Shown here: piece by piece, positions 8,020 through 16,250 of the stretch | Layout of the letters: the number at the start of each line of letters is the position of its first letter | Position numbering within the stretch: the stretch's first letter is position 1 | IMG/VR virus record: IMGVR_UViG_3300044451_000175 | Location: 1 to 64,000 of that record | Direction: 5' to 3' (one strand) | Source: a virus | DNA length: 64,000 nucleotides | The notes under the pieces: model-generated | The model's database searches: none | What the model saw: the letters and a program-made list of their open reading frames with translations, nothing else | What the model was told of the DNA's origin: nothing | Program-made: the position numbers and the translations under genes

Positions 8020-9246
8020 ATGCCGAGACGCATCCAAGAAGACCACAAGGACTTTCGTGATGTGGTTTCAGGGCGTATCCGCAAGGCTCTGAAAAAGTTC
8101 ATCAAGTCCGGTAAGTTCACCCGCGCTCGCGGTCGCAACGGCAAGATCACGATTTCGATCCCGCAGATCGACATCCCCCACATTGTCTTCGGTGACAACG
8201 AAGAGGGGATCGGACGCGGTCGCGGCAAACCGGGTGACATCATCGACCAAGACCCGCAGCCGGGTCAGGGCGGGGGTGACGGCGACGAGCAAGAGGGGAT
8301 CATGATCACCCTCGAACTTGATGACGTTCTCCGCTTCATGCAGGACGAACTCGAACTGCCTCAACTGCTGCCCAAGCAGAACCAGACGTTCGAGGACGTG
8401 GAAATCAAGTACATGAACATCTCGCTCGTCGGGCCTGAATCGCTGCGGCACACTCGTCGCACGATGTTGCAAGCCCTGAAGCGGATGGCGTCTACGGGCG
8501 AGATCAACAAGCTCCACAAGATTCCCGGCTCGACAGACTCGGTGAAACTGATCCTGCCGATCAACAGCGACAAACGCTACCGGCAGTTCAGAGAGGTCCG
8601 CATCCCGTCGTCCAACGCGGCGATCATCTTCGCTCGCGACGGTTCGGGGAGCATGGACATCGAGAAGTGCGAGATCGTCAGCGACATGGCGTGGTGGATC
8701 AAGGTCTGGATCAAGCGGTTCTACCAGCGGGTCGAACTGGCTTGGGTCTGGCACGACACCGGCGCGAAAGAAGTTGACGAAGACACGTTCTTCCGGCTCC
8801 GCAACGGCGGCGGAACCACGGTTTCGTCCGCGTTTGACCTGATCGCCAAGATGTTCGACAACAGGTTTCCGCCCGACAAGTGGAACATCTATGTGTTCTA
8901 CTTCACGGACGGCGAGAACTGGGGCGACGACAACCCGAAACTCATCAAGAAGTTGAAGGAAGAGTTCGGCCCCCGTGTCGCCAACTTCGTCGGCATCACT
9001 CAGGTGCTGGCCTACAGCTATCAGGGCAGCGTCAAGGAAGCGATTGACGACGCCATCGATGACAACGAACTGGACGAGGAACACATCAGGACTGTCAGCA
9101 TCGGTCCCGAAATGGAACACGATGACGACAACCCGATGATGATCTACGACGTTCCGAGTCTCAGCGAAGACGAACGGGACGACCAGATTCTTAACGGCAT
9201 CCGTCAGCTTTTGGGCAAGAACCAAAAACAAGCGACCGACAGCTAA
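8020..9246 (+). CDS. yeaH: YeaH/YhbH family protein (DUF444), von Willebrand A-like
   Basis: 408 residues. Its N-terminus is rich in Arg, Lys and Gly, as in YeaH. The central domain carries a MIDAS-like metal site, R-D-G-S-G-S-M, near residue 208, followed by the expected G-G-G-T-T-V-S-S motif near 265. DUF444 proteins are encoded with PrkA and SpoVR in many bacteria and act in the same stress pathway; the biochemical role is not firmly established. The gene lies between prkA and spoVR with short spacers and a GAGG site. Confidence 0.88.
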   Translation: MPRRIQEDHKDFRDVVSGRIRKALKKFIKSGKFTRARGRNGKITISIPQIDIPHIVFGDNEEGIGRGRGKPGDIIDQDPQPGQGGGDGDEQEGIMITLELDDVLRFMQDELELPQLLPKQNQTFEDVEIKYMNISLVGPESLRHTRRTMLQALKRMASTGEINKLHKIPGSTDSVKLILPINSDKRYRQFREVRIPSSNAAIIFARDGSGSMDIEKCEIVSDMAWWIKVWIKRFYQRVELAWVWHDTGAKEVDEDTFFRLRNGGGTTVSSAFDLIAKMFDNRFPPDKWNIYVFYFTDGENWGDDNPKLIKKLKEEFGPRVANFVGITQVLAYSYQGSVKEAIDDAIDDNELDEEHIRTVSIGPEMEHDDDNPMMIYDVPSLSEDERDDQILNGIRQLLGKNQKQATDS

Positions 9247-9270
9247 GTCGCTCGAAATAGGGGACAGAAC

Positions 9271-10890
9271 ATGGCTTCTCGATTCATGGCCGGTATGCCA
9301 CTGCTGATGGGCGACAACACGGTTCCAGGCGCACCGATGCCGAAGGAACTGAAGGAACTGATTCCGACCATCTTCAAGGTATGCACGGAGTTCGGCCTCG
9401 ACTACTACCCGACCGTCGTCCAACTCCTCACCTACGACGAGGTGAGCGAGATCGCGGCCTACGGCGGGTTCCCCGTCCGCTACCCCCACTGGCAGTGGGG
9501 CATGGAGTACGAAGAACTCCAACGCGGCTACGAGTACGGGATGCACAAGATCTACGAGATGGTGATCAACAGCAACCCGTGCTACCTGTACTGTCTGCAC
9601 AGCAACACGCTGGTGGACAACATCACGGTGATCGCGCACGCCCTCGGCCACTGCCACTTCTTCAAGAACAACGTGTTCTTCGAGCCGACGCAGAGGTTCG
9701 CGCGTGACTACAACATGATCAACGAACTCGCGAACCACGGCAACCGGGTTCGCGAGTACATGGGTCGTTGGGGCAAAGAAAAGGTCACCGAGTTCATCGA
9801 CCACATCCTCCGCATCGACTCGCTCATCGACCCCGCCTCGGCGTGGGACGAGAAAGAGTCGAAGGACGTGGTCGTTCGCGACACCCGCAAGTACCAGCAA
9901 CCGCGTCGGCTCAAAGTCGATCAGGGTCGCCGGCACATGGAAGACTGGATCAACCCGCGTGAGTGGAAGGAACGCGAGAAGAAGCGGATCACCAAGAACG
10001 AGGCGTCCGAAGACCTCGGTCTGTTCGGGGGGCCGCTGAAGGACATCATGGGGTTCCTCCGGGTCAACGCCCCGCTCCGTCCGTGGCAGGCCGACATCTT
10101 CAGCATGCTCTACGAGGAAGCCCTGTACTTCTCTCCGCAGGGCAAGACGAAGATGATCAACGAGGGCTTCGCGTCGTGGGTGGACTTCAACATCATGGCG
10201 CGAATGGGGTACATCGGCCTCGGCCAGAGTCATCACTCGGCCGGCATCATCGAGTACGCCGACCACAAGATGGGCGTACTCGGCGGTCACTACTCGCTCA
10301 ACCCGTACAAGCTCGGCTTCAGCATCCTGCTCGACATCGAGGAGCGGTGGGACAAGGGCCAGTTCGGGAAAGAGTGGGACGAGTGTAAAGACCTGAAGAA
10401 GAAAGAGGCGTGGGACACGAAGGCCATGCTCGGCAAGCAGAAGGTGTTCGAGGTCTGCCGCAACTACGACGACCCGACCCTGATCGCCGAGTTCTTCACC
10501 GAAGACCTCTGCCGCAAGATGGAGTTCTTCACATGGAAGCATTACCCGAACGGCGACACGAAGTACGAGAGCAACGACTACCCGGCGATCAAGGCCAAGC
10601 TGATGCGGCGGTTCATCAACCGTGGTCTGCCCGACCTGAAACTGGTCGAGCCGAACTATCGCGGACGCGGGTATCTGCTGCTCGAAGACTTCAGCGAACC
10701 GGGCCACACGCTGTACGACCCGTACCTGCGAGAAGTGCTGACTTCGATCCGCTACCTGTGGAACAACGACGTGGTCGTCGTGACTAAGAACAAGGACGGC
10801 GCGGAGATCGTCTACCACTGCCACGGGTCCGACGCCGACAAGGGCGTGTCGGTCAAGTCGCGTGAAGCGTACCTGAAGGACGGATACTAA
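9271..10890 (+). CDS. spoVR: SpoVR family protein (YcgB-like)
   Basis: 539 residues, close to family length. Conserved stretches include P-H-W-Q-W-G-M-E-Y near residue 70, A-H-A-L-G-H-C-H-F-F-K-N-N near 120 and N-E-G-F-A-S-W near 293, all typical of SpoVR/YcgB. SpoVR affects spore cortex formation in Bacillus and biofilm or stress traits elsewhere; the molecular function is unclear. It ends the conserved trio, and its stop overlaps the next small gene. Confidence 0.9.
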   Translation: MASRFMAGMPLLMGDNTVPGAPMPKELKELIPTIFKVCTEFGLDYYPTVVQLLTYDEVSEIAAYGGFPVRYPHWQWGMEYEELQRGYEYGMHKIYEMVINSNPCYLYCLHSNTLVDNITVIAHALGHCHFFKNNVFFEPTQRFARDYNMINELANHGNRVREYMGRWGKEKVTEFIDHILRIDSLIDPASAWDEKESKDVVVRDTRKYQQPRRLKVDQGRRHMEDWINPREWKEREKKRITKNEASEDLGLFGGPLKDIMGFLRVNAPLRPWQADIFSMLYEEALYFSPQGKTKMINEGFASWVDFNIMARMGYIGLGQSHHSAGIIEYADHKMGVLGGHYSLNPYKLGFSILLDIEERWDKGQFGKEWDECKDLKKKEAWDTKAMLGKQKVFEVCRNYDDPTLIAEFFTEDLCRKMEFFTWKHYPNGDTKYESNDYPAIKAKLMRRFINRGLPDLKLVEPNYRGRGYLLLEDFSEPGHTLYDPYLREVLTSIRYLWNNDVVVVTKNKDGAEIVYHCHGSDADKGVSVKSREAYLKDGY

Positions 10891-11165
10891 TGGGCAGGCA
10901 ACTGCTTCAAGTAGAAGATATTCTGTATTACCGGGACAAGGTACTCGACAACGACCCCTATGTCGAGTACGTTGGGTGGGAGTTCCCTGACGGGAAGATC
11001 CTTCTGCTTCATCCGGTCGTTAAAATCTTCGAGTCGGTGGACCACATCCGCCGACACCCCGGATCGACACTGTGTCTGCAAACGGTTGCCAGACCAGACG
11101 GAACCAAAGACTACCTGCCACCAGAAAACATGAAAAAGAAATGGTGGCAGTTCTGGAAAAAATGA
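10890..11165 (+). CDS. Small unknown protein after spoVR
   Basis: 91 residues. It starts at the last base of the spoVR stop codon (TAATG), so it is translationally coupled. The sequence is mixed alpha/beta and ends in a very basic aromatic tail, M-K-K-K-W-W-Q-F-W-K-K, that could touch membrane or nucleic acid. No family is recognised. Position suggests a link with the PrkA-YeaH-SpoVR set. Confidence 0.6.
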   Translation: MGRQLLQVEDILYYRDKVLDNDPYVEYVGWEFPDGKILLLHPVVKIFESVDHIRRHPGSTLCLQTVARPDGTKDYLPPENMKKKWWQFWKK

Positions 11166-11329
11166 TGGAAGTGAACATTTTCCACAACGAAACTGCTCAG
11201 GACGTGATGGAGCAGCTTCGTTTCATCCTGATGGAGTTCGGCGTCAAACTCGAAGTCAAAGAGTCTGACAAAGAAAGTACCACTTACAAGTTCTCGCACG
11301 CATTGCCGCTCGAAAAACCCGACGAATGA
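11162..11329 (+). CDS. Small unknown protein
   Basis: 55 residues, starting with an ATGA overlap with the preceding stop. It is a short amphipathic protein (N-E-T-A-Q-D-V-M-E-Q-L-R-F-I-L-M-E-F-G-V helix, then a beta-type part). It is too small for a family call; coupling with its neighbour supports that it is real. Confidence 0.5.
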   Translation: MMEVNIFHNETAQDVMEQLRFILMEFGVKLEVKESDKESTTYKFSHALPLEKPDE

Positions 11330-11353
11330 CGTGCGGTCCAAGTAGATACGGTC

Positions 11354-12046
11354 ATGAAAAAGAAGAAACCCGTTCTACCGCCGTCATACGACATCTTCGA
11401 CGCCCTGAATCAAGTCCACCGCGACAGCATCTGTACGGAAACCAGAGAGATCTGGCTGCACAGTACGCACGCGGGCGACGACGAACCGGGCGTCGAATAT
11501 CGTATGGCGACGATGTTCCTCAAGAACCTCAACCTTCTTGAGAAGGACGGGAGCCGCCGGCCCATACTCGTTCACATGCACGTTACGGGCGGCGAGTGGA
11601 ACGACGGGATGGCGATCTACGACGCCATCAAGCTCTCCCCCTGTCCGATCACCATCATCGCCTACGCTCAAGCGTCCTCGATGTCGGGAATCATCCTCCA
11701 AGCCGCCAAAACCCGGCTGATGATGCCCAACTGCGAGTTCATGGCTCACACCGGCAGTCTCGACACCAACAACGAAACCCTTGTCGCTTTCAAGCTCGCG
11801 CAGCGGAACATGGAGTGTCACAAGCTGATGCTCTCGATCTTCGCCGAGCGGTGCATGAAGGTCGAAAAGTACAAGGGTCTGGCTCTCGAAGAGGTCATGG
11901 CGAAGATCGACTGGTGGATGAAGAACGACGGCGAGATCAACATCCTCGCGGCCGAGGCCGTCGAGAACGGGTTCGCCGACGCCGTGATCGGAAGCAAAGA
12001 ATACCCCACGGTTTATGACGCCTGGGGACGAATCATGTCCGGCTGA
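11354..12046 (+). CDS. clpP: ClpP-like serine protease
   Basis: 230 residues of the ClpP/crotonase fold. The catalytic Ser lies in A-Q-A-S-S-M (Ser109), the His in F-M-A-H-T-G-S (His132), and an Asp at about 192 precedes the I-L-A-A-E-A-V-E-N-G-F-A-D stretch that matches the ClpP end motif. ClpP degrades proteins as tetradecamers with an AAA+ unfoldase; no Clp ATPase is seen here, so it may use host ClpX/A or act on the prohead. There is no Shine-Dalgarno site; TAGATAC sits 4 nt before the ATG, as in the late-type genes. Confidence 0.78.
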   Translation: MKKKKPVLPPSYDIFDALNQVHRDSICTETREIWLHSTHAGDDEPGVEYRMATMFLKNLNLLEKDGSRRPILVHMHVTGGEWNDGMAIYDAIKLSPCPITIIAYAQASSMSGIILQAAKTRLMMPNCEFMAHTGSLDTNNETLVAFKLAQRNMECHKLMLSIFAERCMKVEKYKGLALEEVMAKIDWWMKNDGEINILAAEAVENGFADAVIGSKEYPTVYDAWGRIMSG

Positions 12047-12048
12047 TC

Positions 12049-12077
12049 TTGACAGTGGCTCTCGCCTTTCTTAAAGT
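12049..12077 (+). promoter_or_regulatory. Sigma-70-type promoter before the dnaE-N operon
   Basis: TTGACA at 12049-12054, a 17-nt spacer, and TAAAGT at 12072-12077. It starts right after the clpP stop, and transcription would begin near 12085, before two small reading frames and dnaE-N. Confidence 0.7.
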
Positions 12078-12101
12078 TGCTCTACCTCAGAGGGCAGGGC
12101 C

Positions 12102-12224
12102 ATGCTTGGTTTTGAACACCTTCACAGCGGTTTCGATTTTTCGATTCTGGATCAGTTCGTCACATGGGAACCCGACCATGAACCAATGGTTGAAGGCGAT
12201 TTGGATGCGGAGTGCGTTTCCTAG
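12102..12224 (+). CDS. Short open frame resembling the first residues of DnaE-N
   Basis: 40 residues beginning MLGFEHLHSGFDFSILDQF. Compared with residues 7-23 of the downstream polymerase half (G-L-E-H-L-H-L-H-T-D-F-S-L-L-D-G-F) it matches at 11 of 17 positions. It may be a decayed duplicate of the PHP start, a leader peptide, or chance. A weak AGGG site precedes it, and its end overlaps the next gene. Confidence 0.35.
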   Translation: MLGFEHLHSGFDFSILDQFVTWEPDHEPMVEGDLDAECVS

Positions 12225-12414
12225 CGGGACACAGGTACGCATCACCGGCAACCACACCCTGGTAAAAGGGTCTTTGGTTTTGAACTGCACTGGTCTGACT
12301 GGCATAGTTGACCGCTATTGCCATTGGTCCGACTGTTTCGTTGTGCTTCTGGACGATCCGCCGCACCACGAACTCTGGCTCGGCGAACTGGAGATCCAAA
12401 AGGTATTACCATGA
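12205..12414 (+). CDS. Small unknown SH3/KOW-like protein
   Basis: 69 residues from this ATG (an in-frame ATG at 12178 would add 9). The pattern G-T-Q-V-R-I-T-G-N-H then K-G-S-L-V-L-N-C-T-G-L-T-G-I-V-D and F-V-V-L-L-D-D is that of a small beta-barrel such as SH3/KOW. Its stop overlaps the dnaE-N start (ATGA), so the two are coupled. The function is unknown. Confidence 0.5.
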   Translation: MRSAFPSGTQVRITGNHTLVKGSLVLNCTGLTGIVDRYCHWSDCFVVLLDDPPHHELWLGELEIQKVLP

Positions 12415-13832
12415 GCATCCCTGTCACCGGCCTGGAACACCTTCACCTGCACACGGATTTCTCGCTTCTCGACGGGTTCGGGATGGTGGAGGAGTACACG
12501 GAGCGGTGGAAGAAGCACGGCCGCTTCCTGTGCATCAGTGACCACGGGATGATGGGAGCCGTACCGCGCCAGATCAAAGCCTGTGAAGCCGTCTGCGAAG
12601 AACTCAAAGACAAAAACGCCTTCTCGCCCATCTTCGCCTGCGAACTTTACGTCAACCGCTACCACACCGAAGCCACGCCCGACGTTGCCAGCCGCGAAAA
12701 GCTGCTCGCGGGCATGAACCCTGATGAAAAGGCCGGTTTCAAAGTCCGTGGCAGTCACCTGCTCGCCATCGCCTACAACGAAGTTGGCTACAGTAACCTC
12801 GTCAGAATGACGACGTGGGCGTACCTGAACGGTTTCTACGGCAAGCCCCGCGTCAACTACGAACAACTTCTGAAACACAAAGAGGGTCTGATCTTCACGA
12901 GTTGCTGCTACAACTCCGAGATCGGTCGCGCCTTCGAGTACGGCGGGACCAGTTACGAAGAGAAGCGTGACGCCGCCGCTGTCGTCATCGAGCGGTACAT
13001 TCAGATGTTCGGTTCGGAATACTTCTACCTCGAAATCATGCTCCTCGATTTCGAGAAACAAAAACCCTACGACAAGTTCATCATCTGGGCGGCAGATAAG
13101 TACAAGCTCCGTCTGATCGTCACCAACGACTGCCACTACTGTCTGCCCGAAGACTCCGAGTACCAGCGTCTGATGTTGATGCAGCAGACCGGAAAGACAA
13201 TCAAAGACATTCAAAAGGCACTCAACGAAGAGGGCATAAAAGACCTGTTCGAGCTTCAGGACCAAAACTTGTGGATGAAGACCGAAGAAGAACTGAATGA
13301 CATGTGGGTGAAGAAGTACAGCGACACTATCGATCTGGACATCTTCCAGTGCGCCAAAGCGAACACCGTCAAGATCTGCGAGATGTGTAAGGGCGTGAAG
13401 CTCGACCGCCGCAACAAACTGCCCAAGCTCAAGAACGCCGAGGACGAACTCCAAACCCACATCCTGAATGGGTTCAAGGAACGCCACATCGTCGGCAAAC
13501 ACTACAAGGCTCGCGCGGCTCAGGAATACGAACTGATCTGTCGCAAGGGGTTCGCGTCTTACTTCCTGATTCAGAAGAAGATGGTGGACGAAGCCCGGCG
13601 GTACTACCGCGACGTGCTGAAGCTCGGAAGTGGCTACGAGGCTGTGGGTCCGGGCCGTGGGTCGGCCGTGGGCGCACTCACCTGCTATCTGTTGGGCATC
13701 ACCGACGTTGACCCGGTGGAAGAAGATCTGCTGTTCGACCGCTTCTTGAGCGACAGTCGCGGCGGTCGGCAGATCAAACTGCGGTTCTCGAACATCGACC
13801 CGATCATCACCAAAAAAGAAGAAGCCGCTTGA
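12411..13832 (+). CDS. dnaE: DNA polymerase III alpha subunit, N-terminal half (PHP domain plus palm start)
   Basis: 473 residues. A PHP domain occupies about 1-275, with metal-ligand motifs H-L-H-L-H-T-D-F-S-L-L-D, I-S-D-H-G-M-M-G and V-T-N-D-C-H-Y. A DnaE-type palm start follows, including Y-E-L-I-C-R-K-G-F-A-S-Y-F-L and the nucleotide-binding loop G-P-G-R-G-S-A-V-G-A-L near 432, then L-L-F-D-R-F-L. It stops just where the catalytic P-D-x-D-x-D motif should follow; that motif is in the separate gene at 19258. No intein features are visible at the C-terminus. The last residues (K-K-E-E-A-A) are encoded by a terminator stem for the opposite strand. It probably assembles with the C-terminal half. 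Confidence 0.88.
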   Translation: MSIPVTGLEHLHLHTDFSLLDGFGMVEEYTERWKKHGRFLCISDHGMMGAVPRQIKACEAVCEELKDKNAFSPIFACELYVNRYHTEATPDVASREKLLAGMNPDEKAGFKVRGSHLLAIAYNEVGYSNLVRMTTWAYLNGFYGKPRVNYEQLLKHKEGLIFTSCCYNSEIGRAFEYGGTSYEEKRDAAAVVIERYIQMFGSEYFYLEIMLLDFEKQKPYDKFIIWAADKYKLRLIVTNDCHYCLPEDSEYQRLMLMQQTGKTIKDIQKALNEEGIKDLFELQDQNLWMKTEEELNDMWVKKYSDTIDLDIFQCAKANTVKICEMCKGVKLDRRNKLPKLKNAEDELQTHILNGFKERHIVGKHYKARAAQEYELICRKGFASYFLIQKKMVDEARRYYRDVLKLGSGYEAVGPGRGSAVGALTCYLLGITDVDPVEEDLLFDRFLSDSRGGRQIKLRFSNIDPIITKKEEAA

Positions 13833-13844
13833 GGCGGCTTCTTC
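13812..13844 (-). terminator. Terminator of the minus-strand gene, inside the end of dnaE-N
   Basis: An 11-bp stem (GAAGAAGCCGC 13818-13828 with GCGGCTTCTTC 13834-13844) has a 5-nt loop and, read on the minus strand, is followed by TTTTTT. It therefore ends transcription of the acidic-protein gene while encoding the last codons of the polymerase half on the plus strand. Confidence 0.7.
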
Positions 13845-13847
13845 GGG

Positions 13848-15086
13848 TCACATGTCGTCGTCTTCTTCCCACGGCATCTTTTCATGCTCGTCGTCTTCGT
13901 CGTCCGAGTCGTCGTCGTCTTCGTCATCGAGGTCGTCATCCCCGCTTTCATTGTCGTCATCTAGACCCAGATCGTCGCTGAAGTCGAGTTTGTGGTCGTC
14001 ATCCCCGCCTTCATCTCCCATCCCGCCCTTGCCCGGAGGTGGCGGCGGGCTGTCTTCGTCCCCGCCGGCCATGTCGTCCATCTCCCCGCCGAGGTCCGGC
14101 TTCTCGCCGCTGTCTCCGAGGTCGTCGCCGCCCATGTCACCCTTGCCCGGTGGCGGTGGCGGCATGTCTTCGTCACCGCCTTCGCCCGGACCACCTTCAT
14201 CATCCAGATCGAGGTTGTCTCCAACATCGCCGCCGTCTTCGTCCCCTTCGCCGTCGTCGTCTAGATCGAGGTCGTCCTCTTCGTCGCTGACTTTACGTTT
14301 CTCTTCTGACGGGTCAACGTCTTCGATGTCCATGCTGTCGTCGTGGGCCGGCTCGTCAACTTCTTCGCGGATCGCATGTTCGAGACGCCGCTGGAACGCT
14401 TCGCCCTTTTTGCTTTCGATGATCTTGGCGAGAGCTTTGAAAGCCTCTGGGATCGTCAGCAAGTCGTTCACGAGAGCTTGAACCCCTCCGCTCCGGTTGA
14501 TTTCGCGGACGAGGGCGTTACGCAAGTTGGCGTTCTCGTTGGCGAGGTACGCGACGTACCGAATCGCCTGAACCGGGTCCGGGTAGAACGCGCCGGCCGA
14601 GTGCGCAACGACGTGCGGTGCCTTTTTGCTCTTAACGTTCTCGGTCAGCCCCTTCTTGACGTGCTTGGCGAATTCGGCCGTCGTCATGCCTTTGGTGGCT
14701 TTGAGGAACGATTCGGTGGTCGTGGGACCGCCCTTCGGCCAACTTGCCACGGACTTTCCGCCGGACACGCCCTGTGTGGACTTGCTCACTCCGTTTTTGC
14801 CACCGTACCAGCCGTCACCCGGCTCGTACACGAGTCCTTTGTCGCCCATGTGTGCGAAGCCGCCCTTTTCAGCCTTCTTGGGGGCTTTGTCGGTGCCGCT
14901 CTTGTACGGCGCGGGCGTACCTTTGCTGCCGACGTTGGGGACTTCCCAATTCTTGCCTTTGGTCGAGCCTTTCTTGGGGCTTTTCTCTTTTGGGCCTTTG
15001 TAGTCTGGGGTCGCTTCGACTGGCGGTGCGGTGACGACTTTCCCTTTAGAGGAAAGGTACTCTTTGAATGTCTTGAACGATTTCAT
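13848..15086 (-). CDS. Acidic-tailed protein with capsid-targeting-like N-terminus, possible prohead core or cargo protein
   Basis: 412 residues. The N-terminus MKSFKTFKEYLSSKGK fits the shared F-x-E-[FWY]-L motif and closely resembles T4 internal-protein targeting sequences. A basic, Lys/Gly/Pro-rich region (about 17-165) is followed by a helical region (about 190-280). The last 145 residues are almost solid Asp/Glu with two P-P-P-P-P-G-K-G repeats. This charge layout suggests a scaffold, prohead-core or DNA-mimicking protein. GGAGG precedes the ATG, which I prefer to an upstream in-frame start because of the motif. The role is inferred. Confidence 0.7.
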   Translation of the reverse strand: MKSFKTFKEYLSSKGKVVTAPPVEATPDYKGPKEKSPKKGSTKGKNWEVPNVGSKGTPAPYKSGTDKAPKKAEKGGFAHMGDKGLVYEPGDGWYGGKNGVSKSTQGVSGGKSVASWPKGGPTTTESFLKATKGMTTAEFAKHVKKGLTENVKSKKAPHVVAHSAGAFYPDPVQAIRYVAYLANENANLRNALVREINRSGGVQALVNDLLTIPEAFKALAKIIESKKGEAFQRRLEHAIREEVDEPAHDDSMDIEDVDPSEEKRKVSDEEDDLDLDDDGEGDEDGGDVGDNLDLDDEGGPGEGGDEDMPPPPPGKGDMGGDDLGDSGEKPDLGGEMDDMAGGDEDSPPPPPGKGGMGDEGGDDDHKLDFSDDLGLDDDNESGDDDLDDEDDDDSDDEDDEHEKMPWEEDDDM

Positions 15087-15096
15087 GTTCCTCCGG

Positions 15097-15534
15097 TTAT
15101 TGCAATGGCCGTGCGGCAGGACCACTGCTCTGGCCGATGAGTGTATTTAGGAAGACTTCGACCAACTCGTCCAAAGTTGTTTGATTGGTCTTCAACTCGC
15201 TCAGTCTCTTCGCGATGTATGTGACGATGCTGATGTTGGCCGGCTGAACCGCCGCTTGGAAAATGGCGACCGCGATCTTCGGAACCAGATTCCGTTCTCG
15301 CGCGGCTTCGTAAATGGCTTCATAGGCGGCGTCAAGGCGGTTCTTGTCCTTCGGCACCTTACTCAGTCTCTTGACGAGTTCTTGTGCCGCCCCCATCGCT
15401 TTGCTGCTGGCCGAGGGTGGGGAATACGGTTTTTCGCCCGTGCCGGACGCAACACGGTCCAGTCTGCGTTCACCGCGACTCGGCACCAGACCGGCGAGGG
15501 CTTCGGCCACCCATTCGGTGAACTTCGTTTCCAT
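15097..15534 (-). CDS. Helical protein with capsid-targeting-like N-terminus
   Basis: 145 residues beginning METKFTEWVAEALAG, which fits the motif and contains a V-A-E triplet of the kind T4-type prohead proteases cut after. The rest is predicted to be helical (repeated A/L/E/K patterns). CCGGAG precedes this ATG; upstream in-frame starts lack the motif. It is 10 nt upstream of the acidic-protein gene, probably the same transcript. Confidence 0.65.
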   Translation of the reverse strand: METKFTEWVAEALAGLVPSRGERRLDRVASGTGEKPYSPPSASSKAMGAAQELVKRLSKVPKDKNRLDAAYEAIYEAARERNLVPKIAVAIFQAAVQPANISIVTYIAKRLSELKTNQTTLDELVEVFLNTLIGQSSGPAARPLQ

Positions 15535-15580
15535 GCTTCTCCGGTAGAAATCTTTGTCTCGAAGGTATATACTTGCAACT

Positions 15581-15817
15581 ATGATTTCTTTCCGCGAGTA
15601 TCTGGAACGCGACCGGCTCAAGAAGCACGTTCGCCACCACAACACGACAAAAGCGTTGGAAGACGCTTTTCCGGGTGAAGAACTGGACAAAGCCAAAAAC
15701 GCGGTCTATACTAACTGGCGTGGAAGGAATAAGAGAGCCGCGATGAGGAAATTCATCGCGGACAAGGATACGAAGTGGGCGAATCTTTGGGGTAAGATCC
15801 GAAACGACGCTGACTGA
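15581..15817 (+). CDS. Small basic protein with capsid-targeting-like N-terminus
   Basis: 78 residues beginning MISFREYLERDRLKK; the remainder is basic with several Trp, Lys and Arg. No Shine-Dalgarno site is present; TATATAC lies 8 nt before the ATG, so the transcript could begin at or next to the start codon. It is divergent from the minus-strand motif genes and ends 6 nt before the tmRNA. Confidence 0.6.
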   Translation: MISFREYLERDRLKKHVRHHNTTKALEDAFPGEELDKAKNAVYTNWRGRNKRAAMRKFIADKDTKWANLWGKIRNDAD

Positions 15818-15823
15818 GTAAAT

Positions 15824-16198
15824 GGGGATGAAAAGGTTTCGATACGGTACGGAGGTTGTGAGTTGCACGCCGTGGTTGAGCGAAGGGCCACGTTAAAAAT
15901 CGTTCAAACTCCATCTGGCAAAACCAGTGGTCTGCGTCTGGTGGGCGACCGCCCGGCGCTCCGTCTCGCGGCTTGACCGCGACGGGTCCGCGAGGGACTT
16001 CAGATAACTCGCGGGTCCGCAACACATCTGGATCGGTCATCAGGGTTGCTCCCTGACTGATGGCCGGAACTACCAGGGAAGCTTGCTCGTGACCTTGATG
16101 TCGGTAAGAGGTTACGGGGACTCCAGGCCCGACTAAGCGTGTGAACGAAATTTACAGTTGAAGTAGCGTACACGCGGGTTCGACTCCCGCCATCTCCA
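15824..16198 (+). ncRNA. ssrA: Transfer-messenger RNA (tmRNA)
   Basis: 375 nt. The tRNA-like ends pair (5' GGGGATG with 3' CATCTCC). The 5' part has TTCGATACGG and the 3' part has GACTAAGCGTGT and the T-arm CGGGTTCGACTCCCG, all as in tmRNAs; CCA is not encoded. The most likely tag starts at GGC (15917) and encodes GKTSGLRLVGDRPALRLAA before TGA at 15974-15976, ending in the Leu-Ala-Ala proteolysis signal and beginning with Gly-Lys-Thr like the Bacillus tag. A second pairing-rich region follows (pseudoknots). tmRNA with SmpB rescues stalled ribosomes and tags nascent chains; no smpB gene is seen here, so host SmpB would be used. Confidence 0.92.
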
Positions 16199-16201
16199 CT
16201 A

Positions 16202-16237
16202 GAATACCCCGCGATTGCTCGCGGGGTATTCTTGTTT
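16202..16237 (+). terminator. Terminator after tmRNA
   Basis: A perfect 13-bp stem (GAATACCCCGCGA with TCGCGGGGTATTC) with a 4-nt loop is followed by TTGTTT. Confidence 0.85.
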
Positions 16238-16250
16238 CCAGAGGCAGATC

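Noticed and set aside
8068-10824. 918-codon open frame antisense to yeaH and spoVR
   Set aside because: It spans two well-recognised plus-strand genes; Val/Leu/His/Asp-heavy composition shows it is a shadow.
12049-12177. Upstream extension of the 12205 gene
   Set aside because: It runs over the promoter and the 40-codon frame; internal ATG codons are better starts.
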